12,431 bases of DNA. Origin: Bacteroidota bacterium (GTDB taxonomy: Bacteria > Bacteroidota > Ignavibacteria > Ignavibacteriales > Ignavibacteriaceae). The stretch covers positions 1-12,431 of the forward strand of contig JAJYIL010000030.1 of the NCBI GenBank assembly GCA_021790055.1, given 5' to 3'. This document shows, one piece after another, positions 1-5,816 of the stretch. Made by a program: the position numbers and the translations under genes. Position 1 is the stretch's first letter. Every line of letters begins with the position of its first letter. The notes under the pieces are model-generated. The model saw only the letters and a program-made list of their open reading frames with translations. It searched no databases and was not told the origin of the DNA.

Positions 1-1
1 T

Positions 2-166
2 GATAAATTTAACGTATATCATGGCGGACTGCCGGTTGGGAATTCAAATAGAATACTGAAACGACAAGCGATAAAGTCAATGGTGGATTTCGTTAATTCG
101 GTTATACCCACGCCGAAAAGCTTTATGATGATAAAAAGAATAGAAAGTAAGAGTTTAAAATTATGA
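2..166 (+). CDS. 3' end of an unidentified protein gene (partial, enters from left edge)
   Basis: The frame starting at base 2 is open for 54 codons up to a TGA at 164-166, while the other two forward frames stop early. The visible C-terminus contains YHGGLPVGNSN followed by a Lys/Arg-rich helix-like stretch (RILKRQAIKSM) and ends in KSLKL. I do not recognise the family from this fragment. The stop overlaps the next ATG as ATGA (163-166), which suggests translational coupling and that the fragment is a real gene in the same operon as the barrel protein that follows. No signal or membrane segment is visible in this part. What it encodes is open. That it is coding rests on the open frame and the overlap. 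Confidence 0.6.
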   Translation, partial: DKFNVYHGGLPVGNSNRILKRQAIKSMVDFVNSVIPTPKSFMMIKRIESKSLKL

Positions 167-765
167 AAAAGATTTTGATTATTTGTTTGTTGCTAACTGC
201 TGCATCATTTGCGCAGGTTAATTTTGAGATATACACCGGAGCCAACTTTCCTATCGGCAATAAGCCGTTTTCAAACTTCCTATCGATTAATTATTACCCG
301 GGTATTAATCTTGGCGTATCTGCAGATTATTCCATTTTTAATATCTTTGCCGTTTCTCCTTTTGCAGAATATTCTTATTTCTTTTTCAAGAATTATAATT
401 CAGGTACTCCGGGATTTCAAGGTAATCTGGTGTCGGCTTCAGGAACAAACTCACAGTTTTACAGATTAGGCTTGAACTTAAAATACTTCCCAAGCTTTCT
501 ATCGCTATCTCACGGCTATGTTCTAACCGGCTTTTCATGGAACGGCGTAAATGCCGGAAGCATCAATATAAATTGGTATGATCCGGGCAAAGGCACAACT
601 CGTACTTCCGAGCAAATTGATAATAGTCATTACGTCGCTCAAAGCTTCGGCATCGGATTGGGAATTGCAAAGTTCAGATATTTTATGGTTATGATTGAAG
701 GGGTAATAACAACCGACTATTCTGATAGGCTTCTTGGATCAGTAAATTTGGGATTTTATTTTTAA
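163..765 (+). CDS. Small outer-membrane beta-barrel protein with signal peptide
   Basis: The 200-residue product starts with a Sec signal peptide: MKK, a hydrophobic core at residues 4-14, and probable cleavage after A17 in ASFA-Q. The mature part is rich in alternating aromatic/hydrophobic and polar residues typical of transmembrane beta-strands (for example residues 48-75, 98-112, 160-182) and ends in a C-terminal Phe (GFYF), the usual final-strand signature for barrel assembly by BamA. It has the length of 8-stranded OmpA/OmpX-like barrels ('outer membrane protein beta-barrel domain'). The ATG overlaps the upstream stop by four bases. Purine-rich AAGTAAGAG lies about 8 bases upstream and could serve as a weak ribosome binding site. 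No enzyme motif is seen, so its role (porin, adhesin or structural) is unknown. Barrel class is well supported; function is not. Confidence 0.8.
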   Translation: MKKILIICLLLTAASFAQVNFEIYTGANFPIGNKPFSNFLSINYYPGINLGVSADYSIFNIFAVSPFAEYSYFFFKNYNSGTPGFQGNLVSASGTNSQFYRLGLNLKYFPSFLSLSHGYVLTGFSWNGVNAGSININWYDPGKGTTRTSEQIDNSHYVAQSFGIGLGIAKFRYFMVMIEGVITTDYSDRLLGSVNLGFYF

Positions 766-817
766 CTAACAAATATCATGACTAAGTATTGGAGAAATTT
801 ATTTCAAGATCATCACC

Positions 818-850
818 TTTAGAAATTTCCAAAATTATTTTTTACTTTTG
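818..850 (+). promoter_or_regulatory. Bacteroidota-type promoter for the lipoprotein gene
   Basis: TACTTTTG at 843-850 matches the Bacteroidota -7 consensus TAnnTTTG at every fixed position. A TTTA at 818-821 sits 21 bases upstream, where TTTG of the -33 box is expected. A transcript starting about 7 bases downstream would have a 10-16 base leader before the ATGs at 867 and 873. The box lies inside the upstream extension of the reading frame (from TTG 789), which argues against that longer start. Confidence 0.45.
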
Positions 851-866
851 CATTAACATTAAACGA

Positions 867-2063
867 ATGCTGATGAACCAAAAGAAAATTCTGGCTGCAG
901 CGATTATTGCACTTTCAGTTTCCGGCTGCGCGCTGTTTAATCGCTCAAATATCAATATACCAAATTATAATTCTCAATTAATAAAAGAACTGATTTTAAA
1001 AGCTGTTAACGGCGATACATCAGCCAATTATCTGCTCGGCAACCTGGTTAATCTTAATTTACCTTTAATGAATAATTATAACACGCTGTCGGTAGACAGT
1101 ATGACCGCCGGAGGCAAGAAATATTATCTTGCACTAATCAGCTTCCCGAATCCTGCTTACAACCGCTTTGCAGTTTATGACTCTGTATTAAATCTTTATT
1201 TAGTTGATAAGTCGCTAAACGGTTATATTACCGATACTGTTATTACAATTAACAGGAAAAAATTCATAAAGGTTTCTGAAGATTATCTAACCAAAGATAT
1301 TCTGATATTGAACCGGCTTTCACTTTACCAGGTAAACGATACTTCGGCAGAATTAATCTTTAGAACTTTTACCAAGCTGATTGAGCCTAAAGCTGAATAT
1401 GATCAAATAATAACCGGCTTTTCTGATGATAGGATTGTTACAAGCTTAAGCAATAAAATTAATTCTCCAATTTCAGGCAAGTCTGACGTTTTTATTTACA
1501 ACTATTCTAAATTGAAATATATAAGCCCAAACAATATTTTTGATAAATTCGTTGAGGCACAAATCAATGGCTTCAAGCACAAAGTAGAAAAGCCGGAGAT
1601 AAAAGATAAAGGCACATTATACTCTTCTGTCGGAATTGACATCGGGCTCGATACAATTAAAACTACCGGCAATGTTAGAGACATACAAGGTTACACATTA
1701 ACGCTTCCGGACAACAACTGGAAGGTGCTGCATAATTTCATTATAACTGATCTTGTAAAAAAAGATTTTAAAGGCACCCGGTATGTTAACGACATAATCG
1801 GAGCCAACATCTCGGTAATATTAATTCCTTCGCAAGATTCGGCGGAAATGTTCGAGAATTATCCTTTAAAAAATATTTCAGAGGGAAAATACAGAGTAAG
1901 ATATTCGGATAAGATTCCCTCCATGAAAGATTTTGTTCAATACTTTGAGCTATCTTGCGGTGTAAAGAAATACATATTAATCCTTCGAGCATCTAAGTTT
2001 ACTTATGATGAGTTCAAGTCTATGTACCAGGGAATCATTAATTCGTTCACAATTGACTGCTAA
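867..2063 (+). CDS. Lipoprotein of unknown function
   Basis: The frame is open from a TTG at 789, but the first 26 residues look non-signal-like and overlap a promoter box. The ATG at 867, or the one two codons later at 873, places a lipoprotein signal peptide right at the start: MNQKK, a hydrophobic core AAAIIALS, and lipobox VSGC. This gives a product of 398 or 396 residues with the acylated Cys at position 21 or 19. The mature protein is probably membrane-anchored in the periplasm or outer membrane. Its last 125 or so residues, beginning with YTLTLPDNNW, resemble in outline the 'aromatic-x-hydrophobic-x-P-xx-W' opening of PsbP/Mog1-like domains. That is only a weak visual likeness. No catalytic motif is seen. 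No Shine-Dalgarno sequence precedes either ATG, which is not rare in Bacteroidota. The gene follows the barrel gene by about 100 bases and may be separately transcribed. Confidence 0.8.
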   Translation: MLMNQKKILAAAIIALSVSGCALFNRSNINIPNYNSQLIKELILKAVNGDTSANYLLGNLVNLNLPLMNNYNTLSVDSMTAGGKKYYLALISFPNPAYNRFAVYDSVLNLYLVDKSLNGYITDTVITINRKKFIKVSEDYLTKDILILNRLSLYQVNDTSAELIFRTFTKLIEPKAEYDQIITGFSDDRIVTSLSNKINSPISGKSDVFIYNYSKLKYISPNNIFDKFVEAQINGFKHKVEKPEIKDKGTLYSSVGIDIGLDTIKTTGNVRDIQGYTLTLPDNNWKVLHNFIITDLVKKDFKGTRYVNDIIGANISVILIPSQDSAEMFENYPLKNISEGKYRVRYSDKIPSMKDFVQYFELSCGVKKYILILRASKFTYDEFKSMYQGIINSFTIDC

Positions 2064-2194
2064 ACTGCGCTGCCGAGCGTATAGGACATAGCTCTCGTAT
2101 GTAGCTGTTGTCTTGGTTAATGTTTCTACACGAATGGACTATAACTTTATACCGTAAACCCGCATTCCCTATCTAAATAAAGAAAAAAATTCCG

Positions 2195-2215
2195 TAAATT
2201 TGTTTTATAGATTTG
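2195..2215 (+). promoter_or_regulatory. Two tandem -7 boxes upstream of sixA
   Basis: TAAATTTG (2195-2202) and TAGATTTG (2208-2215) both match the Bacteroidota -7 consensus TAnnTTTG, 13 bases apart. No clear TTG -33 element sits 19-21 bases upstream of either. The start codon favoured for sixA (ATG 2255) would leave a leader of roughly 33-46 bases. The second box overlaps the TTG at 2213 that would otherwise allow a longer reading frame. Confidence 0.4.
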
Positions 2216-2254
2216 TTTACCATTTCAACAAAAGAAAAATTATATAAGATATCT

Positions 2255-2737
2255 ATGAATATATATTTGATTCGTCATGGTGAGGCAGAGAAGGCTGTAA
2301 TTGGTAAGAAGGATATTGATCGAGAGCTTACATCTGCAGGTAAAATTAAGATGAAAGACACGGTTGCGTCATGGAAAAATATTATTGATAAGCTGGACTA
2401 TATCTATTCTTCGCCTTTAGTAAGAGCTGTCCAAACAGCTGAGGTTGTAGCTGAAGAGTTTGGAATTTCAAAAAAGATAATAACCGATAAAAAGCTTTCA
2501 CCCGGCTGCAAAACCGATAATATAATTGAGATAGCAAACGGTGCAGGTGAAGAAGATATAGCTTTTGTTGGTCACCAACCCGATTTCTCCGAAATTCTTT
2601 CCGAGCTAATTTCAAACAAAGGTGCTTATATTGATGTTAAGAAAGGCGCAATTGCAAAGGTTGTTTTTGGTAACAAAGCTCACGCGGGAAAAGGCACGCT
2701 AGAGTTTCTAATTCCACCTTTGGCATTTAATAAATAA
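2255..2737 (+). CDS. sixA: SixA-type phosphohistidine phosphatase (histidine phosphatase superfamily)
   Basis: The 160-residue product has the hallmarks of the histidine (RHG) phosphatase superfamily. The catalytic RHG motif is YLIRHGEAE (R7, H8), the second conserved Arg is in YSSPLVRAVQT (R57), and the second catalytic His is in FVGHQPDFS (H107). H8 would form the phosphohistidine intermediate. Length and layout match E. coli SixA (161 residues), including the final beta-hairpin region beginning GAIAKV. SixA removes phosphate from histidine on phosphotransfer proteins: ArcB HPt, and in later work the nitrogen-PTS protein NPr. The cytosolic partner here is not in the window. The frame extends upstream to a TTG at 2213, but ATG 2255 gives the canonical N-terminus MNIYLIRHG and the extension overlaps a promoter-like box. 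The gene converges on the SRP RNA gene, whose end is one base past the stop. Family is sure; the exact substrate is inferred. Confidence 0.92.
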   Translation: MNIYLIRHGEAEKAVIGKKDIDRELTSAGKIKMKDTVASWKNIIDKLDYIYSSPLVRAVQTAEVVAEEFGISKKIITDKKLSPGCKTDNIIEIANGAGEEDIAFVGHQPDFSEILSELISNKGAYIDVKKGAIAKVVFGNKAHAGKGTLEFLIPPLAFNK

Positions 2738-2836
2738 CAGGCATCCGGCTACACAAGAATCATGCTTACCGCTGCTTCCTTCCGGACCTTGCGGGGTTGG
2801 GCATTACCTTGTCAACCGGTGCCTTAATTAAATGCC
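2722..2836. repeat. Exact 10-bp inverted repeat flanking the SRP RNA gene
   Basis: GGCATTTAAT at 2722-2731, inside the last codons of sixA, is the exact reverse complement of ATTAAATGCC at 2827-2836, in the 5' part of the SRP RNA gene. In an extended SRP precursor (minus strand) these would pair as an outer stalk and compete with the shorter 6-bp closing stem AGGCAT/ATGCCT. It may be a processing stem or chance in AT-rich sequence. Confidence 0.5.
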
Positions 2837-2837
2837 T
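2739..2837 (-). ncRNA. ffs: Bacterial small SRP RNA (4.5S RNA)
   Basis: Reading the minus strand, the region carries the near-invariant domain IV core: CCGC, AA, GGTCC, the GGAA tetraloop, GGAAGCA and GCGG (about 2767-2794). This is the Ffh-binding hairpin with its asymmetric and symmetric internal loops. Outside it, ATGC/GCAT and ACAAG/CTTGT pair, then CCGG/CCGG. The ends close as AGGCAT (2832-2837) with ATGCCT (2739-2744), giving about 99 nt, the usual size. Alternatively AGGC at 2821-2824 pairs with GCCT, giving a shorter mature RNA of about 86 nt with the rest as leader. The RNA, with Ffh, targets nascent membrane and secreted proteins to the Sec translocon. A T-rich stretch follows the closing stem and may aid termination, but it lies within the end of sixA on the other strand. 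A sigma70-like TTGAGC-17-TAAATC lies upstream, too weak to annotate. Confidence 0.95.
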
Positions 2838-2996
2838 CTCTTCTTAAGTTGAAGGATTTAAAAATCGTTAATTTCCTGCTCAATTTCAACTCTTGCCTTA
2901 ACATAATTCTAAACTCGGAATTTAATTGCTCTAAACTCCTCATAAATATTTTAAATCTTAATCTTATACCGAACTAAAAGAAGCTGAAAATTGAGA

Positions 2997-3060
2997 GTTG
3001 AGTATTGAACAATGAAAATTACACCACAGCAGCTGCTTTGCGAAATGCTCAATATTCAAT
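2997..3060. repeat. Imperfect intergenic inverted repeat (hairpin)
   Basis: GTTGAGTATTGAAC (2997-3010) can pair with GCTCAATATTCAAT (3047-3060): 13 of 14 positions pair as RNA, two of them G-U, around a 36-base loop. The loop holds the 10-base palindrome AGCAGCTGCT (3028-3037). The arms are built from the simple ATTGA word and extend as similar AT-rich words on both sides. It lies in the 253-base gap between the SRP RNA gene and the gene ending at 3091, where I see no coding sequence. It could be a terminator for the gene ending at 3091 (-), or a remnant of a dispersed intergenic repeat. Confidence 0.45.
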
Positions 3061-3090
3061 AATCAATTGAACTTTCTATTATGGTATCGC

Positions 3091-3966
3091 TTAGTACGGG
3101 CGTGTTTGCCGGTGGTTTCTTGTGTTGACGTAAAGGCTGTCTTTAGTGTCCCAGATAAAAGCTATAGAGTCTGCAGCGTAAATTCTATCCGGAAGATTAT
3201 AATAAAGATATTCATAGTAATCAGGATACTTATCATTATTAACATTAGCCAGCGTTCTCTGGAAATCAATTCCTTTGTCAGTCATTAAAAGGTGAGGTTG
3301 TTGATCAATGCCGTTTATTAAGAAATAATTATAATCAATATGACCAATGCCGCGTGCATAATGGAAATCAATCTTAACGTAAGGGCAGCCGTCGTAAGCC
3401 CATTTTTCGAGCGTCATGTAGTTGAAGCCGCCGTGATCAGGTATCGGAACTTCCCATACGGGATTAAAGGTACCGCCTCCGCATTGGAACAAAGAAAGAT
3501 AAAAGAATGCTGTTCCCAACTTTGTGCTGTCGAGATTTATAAAGCTCTGATCATAACCGACAACATTTTTTGGCTCGATGAAACGCTCACCCGGTTTTGA
3601 TCTTACAATAACTGCAAATACATAGAGACTATCTTTTTGTCTTAAATATAATACCGCCGGTTTCGGAACGTTAAAGGTCAATGTTTTATCAAAATCCACT
3701 ATATAAGTTCCCTGGGGGTAATTGGCAAGCACGTATGATACCAGCGACAAAGTATCGTAAGGATTCCTGTTGCCAGCTTGCTGCTCTTTAACGCGCAGGT
3801 TGTACTGCTGGATTGCAGCATCCTTATCGGGCGAGTAAGCTACTTCCTGTCCCTGCCCTTGAACAGCTACCTCGGTCTTCTTCTTACTATTTAAATAAAA
3901 GTAGATAACAAGACCAACGGCAATAACTACCACTATAAAAATTATAAATTTAGCAAGTCTCTTCAT
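3091..3966 (-). CDS. Membrane-anchored protein of unknown function
   Basis: The 291-residue product begins MKRLAKF, followed by one long hydrophobic helix (about residues 8-25) and a KKK stretch at 28-30. There is no obvious cleavage site, so it is probably a single-pass inner-membrane protein with a periplasmic C-terminal domain. After a Gln-rich linker (about 36-65) comes a globular, Tyr/Asp-rich region with two Cys (C162, C194). Near the end, NVNNDKYPDYYEY (241-253) resembles the Asp/Asn-rich calcium loops of FG-GAP/VCBS-type repeats, but only one copy is seen. I do not recognise the family. A TATTTTTG box lies just upstream (3979-3986). The next gene upstream on the same strand, the M20 peptidase, ends about 190 bases away, so the two are probably separate units. 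Coding is well supported by length and the membrane start. Confidence 0.8.
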   Translation of the reverse strand: MKRLAKFIIFIVVVIAVGLVIYFYLNSKKKTEVAVQGQGQEVAYSPDKDAAIQQYNLRVKEQQAGNRNPYDTLSLVSYVLANYPQGTYIVDFDKTLTFNVPKPAVLYLRQKDSLYVFAVIVRSKPGERFIEPKNVVGYDQSFINLDSTKLGTAFFYLSLFQCGGGTFNPVWEVPIPDHGGFNYMTLEKWAYDGCPYVKIDFHYARGIGHIDYNYFLINGIDQQPHLLMTDKGIDFQRTLANVNNDKYPDYYEYLYYNLPDRIYAADSIAFIWDTKDSLYVNTRNHRQTRPY

Positions 3967-3978
3967 ACTTTCGCTTTA

Positions 3979-3986
3979 CAAAAATA
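3979..3986 (-). promoter_or_regulatory. -7 box upstream of the membrane-anchored protein gene
   Basis: On the minus strand this reads TATTTTTG, a full match to the Bacteroidota -7 consensus TAnnTTTG, 12 bases before the ATG at 3966. No clear TTG -33 element is found at 19-21 bases. The implied leader of about 6 bases is very short, so this is tentative. Confidence 0.3.
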
Positions 3987-4157
3987 TTCCATAAGCAAAT
4001 TGAACTGATCATCCGGTTGGATTATTCAATTATTATGCCGGTAATATCTTAACTAAACTATAAAAACCGATTCGAAATAAGTAAGAAATTATGCTCACTT
4101 ATCATGAAATGATTTCTTTTCTTAAAATTCAATTATCAATCTTAGAATAGGACAAAC

Positions 4158-5522
4158 CTACTTCGAATATTTTTTGAAAAATAATGCAGAGCTTAAGATT
4201 CCCAGTTGAAAATGCTTTAGGCTGAAATGCTCATTGGGAGAATGCAGATTCTCGCTGTCCAGCCCCAAGCCCATCAGAACAACCGGCACTTTAAGCTTGC
4301 TGGAAAAAGAAGTAACTATTGGAACCGAGCCGCCGTCTCTTACATAAACTATTCTCTTACCGAATGCCTCTTCCATCGCTTTTGACGCGGCAATAGTAGC
4401 CGGGCTATCCAGGGGAGTTAATACCGGGTATGCTCGATGCAAATCCCTCACTTCAACTATTACGGACCTTGGAGCCATATCTTTTATATGCTTCGTAAAT
4501 AATCTGGAAATCTTCTTTGGATCCTGGTTGGGCACAAGACGCATACTAATTTTAACTGTCGCTTTTGATGCAATAACGGTTTTAGCTCCCTTGGAGGTAA
4601 AGCCTCCGATTATTCCGTTGCAGTCAAGAGTAGGTCGTGTCCACAATCTTTCCAAAGTCGAATATCCTTTTTCTCCTTGAAGTATTTTTACGCCTGCTTC
4701 GGATGCAAATCTTCTTTCAGAAAATTTTAGCCTCTTGAAATTATCCTTTTCTTTTAAAGTCGTTTTAAGAACATCGTCATAAAAATGCGGTATAGTTATT
4801 CTACCGTTCTTATCATGAAGCCCGGCTATAATATCCGCCAATAAATTAATCGGATTGCCAACAGCGCCGCCAAAAGTACCTGAATGCAAATCCCTTCGGG
4901 GTCCCGTTAATTCTACCTCCATGTAAGAAATACCGCGAAGCCCGTAAGTAATGGTTGGGATTCCCGGACCAAACAACGCGGTATCGGAAATTAAAACTGC
5001 ATCGCACTTAAGCAGTTCAGTGTTCATGTTGATAAAGGATTCCAGGTTTTCGCTGCCTATCTCTTCTTCACCCTCGATTATAAACTTTACGTTAAGAGGC
5101 AGGCTTCCATCAATCTTAAAAAAAGCCTCAACACTTTTAATATGCATGAACATCTGCCCCTTATCATCCGTTGCCCCTCGAGCAAATATATTTCCATCTT
5201 TAACAACCGGTTCAAACGGAGGATTATCCCACAACTCGATAGGATCAACAGGCTGAACATCATAGTGACCGTAAATTAAAACAGTTGGCTTTCCCGGTGC
5301 ACCGAGCCATTCTCCATAGACAAGAGGATGACCTTCGGTCTGAAATATTTCCACCCTGCTCATCCCGGCATTGCGCAGCTTGTTCGCAACCAAATTAGCA
5401 CACCGGTTAACATCGTCTTTATTTTCAGGCAGGGTACTTATACTCGGAATTCTGAGAAGCTCTTTTAATTCTTCAATGTAAGCTTCTTCATTCTTTTTTA
5501 TATAGTCAAGGATTTCCTGCAA
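4158..5522 (-). CDS. M20-family metallo-dipeptidase / amidohydrolase
   Basis: The 454-residue cytosolic product carries the full two-zinc M20 site: H86 and D88 in YGHYDVQP, bridging D119 in RGATDDKGQ, catalytic E153 and metal ligand E154 in EGEEEIGS, D180 in ISDTAL, and H427 in NLHSPNEH. H213 in DLHSGTFGG matches the dimer-domain His that reaches the partner's active site in carnosinase-like CN2 enzymes. Size and motifs fit the CNDP-like dipeptidases (MEROPS M20F-type) better than ArgE or DapE, which are shorter. The expected reaction is cleavage of dipeptides or related short peptides for amino-acid recycling. The start codon is TTG: no ATG exists before residue 53, and AAGGAG lies 7 bases upstream of this TTG. 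The gene is transcribed away from lptFG and has no signal peptide. Family is sure; substrate is inferred. Confidence 0.93.
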   Translation of the reverse strand: MQEILDYIKKNEEAYIEELKELLRIPSISTLPENKDDVNRCANLVANKLRNAGMSRVEIFQTEGHPLVYGEWLGAPGKPTVLIYGHYDVQPVDPIELWDNPPFEPVVKDGNIFARGATDDKGQMFMHIKSVEAFFKIDGSLPLNVKFIIEGEEEIGSENLESFINMNTELLKCDAVLISDTALFGPGIPTITYGLRGISYMEVELTGPRRDLHSGTFGGAVGNPINLLADIIAGLHDKNGRITIPHFYDDVLKTTLKEKDNFKRLKFSERRFASEAGVKILQGEKGYSTLERLWTRPTLDCNGIIGGFTSKGAKTVIASKATVKISMRLVPNQDPKKISRLFTKHIKDMAPRSVIVEVRDLHRAYPVLTPLDSPATIAASKAMEEAFGKRIVYVRDGGSVPIVTSFSSKLKVPVVLMGLGLDSENLHSPNEHFSLKHFQLGILSSALFFKKYSK

Positions 5523-5529
5523 TTTAAAT

Positions 5530-5535
5530 CTCCTT
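5530..5535 (-). promoter_or_regulatory. Shine-Dalgarno that fixes a TTG start
   Basis: On the minus strand AAGGAG is followed by ATTTAAA and then TTG CAG GAA. The 7-base spacing is ideal and marks TTG 5522 as the start of the M20 peptidase. Most other genes in the window have weak or no such site. Confidence 0.75.
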
Positions 5536-5594
5536 AGTTAAGAATTTCAATAAGTAACTTAAGAAAATAGTTCATCAAATGGTAACGTTTCCGG

Positions 5595-5631
5595 GAAAAT
5601 ATTTTTTACAGAAAATATTTTTTTAGAAAAT
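5595..5631. repeat. A/T-rich tandem repeat, about 2.4 copies of a 15-16 base unit
   Basis: GAAAATATTTTTTACA (5595-5610) is followed by GAAAATATTTTTTTA (5611-5625) and GAAAAT (5626-5631). Each unit holds the palindromic AAAATATTTT, so the tract may be bent or easily melted. It lies between the divergent peptidase and lptF genes. No gene is seen from 5523 to 5816. This tract and the hairpins at 5674-5742 are its main content. Confidence 0.7.
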
Positions 5632-5673
5632 CAAGTAAGCCAATCTTATTCAAGTTGTACTCTTTTGAATATT

Positions 5674-5742
5674 GGGGTAATGAAGGCTGGAATAGGGCAA
5701 TTATTCCATTACTCCGAATGAGTCATTCGGACAAAACTCCGA
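5674..5742 (+). promoter_or_regulatory. Cluster of three overlapping hairpins upstream of lptFG
   Basis: Hairpin A pairs GGGGTAATG (5674-5682) with CATTACTCC (5707-5715, one G-U), with inner pairs GGAATA (5689-5694)/TATTCC (5702-5707). Hairpin B is TCCGAATGA-G-TCATTCGGA (5713-5731), a perfect 19-base palindrome with a one-base centre. Hairpin C pairs TCGGA (5727-5731) with TCCGA (5738-5742). A and B share 5713-5715, and B and C share 5727-5731, so they exclude each other. As DNA, the palindrome has the shape of an operator for a dimeric regulator. As RNA, the set has attenuator-like geometry. No promoter was identified upstream of it. Confidence 0.5.
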
Positions 5743-5816
5743 TATACCAAGGAACTGTTTAAAATGAGTGAATAAATCTGTTTGTTAAACTTTTTGTGCT
5801 TTCATATATTGATGCT

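Noticed and set aside
789..866. Extension of the lipoprotein reading frame from TTG 789
   Set aside because: It would put 26 or more non-signal residues before a clear lipoprotein signal peptide, and it overlaps a TAnnTTTG promoter box.
2085..2105. Small ACATA / TATGT hairpin after the lipoprotein gene
   Set aside because: A 5-bp arm without a T-tract is too weak to call a terminator.
2213..2254. Extension of the SixA reading frame from TTG 2213
   Set aside because: The family begins at the RHG strand, ATG 2255 gives the canonical N-terminus, and the TTG lies inside a -7 box.
3067..3600. Forward reading frames of 73 and 86 codons opposite the membrane-anchored protein gene
   Set aside because: They lie wholly or mostly antisense to a better-supported gene and show no domain, signal peptide or ribosome binding site.
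4083..4118. AAGAAAT / ATTTCTT inverted repeat in the gap after the M20 peptidase gene
   Set aside because: The stem is only 7 A/T-rich bases with a 22-base loop. The T-run follows on the plus strand, where no gene needs terminating. This is likely chance in AT-rich sequence.
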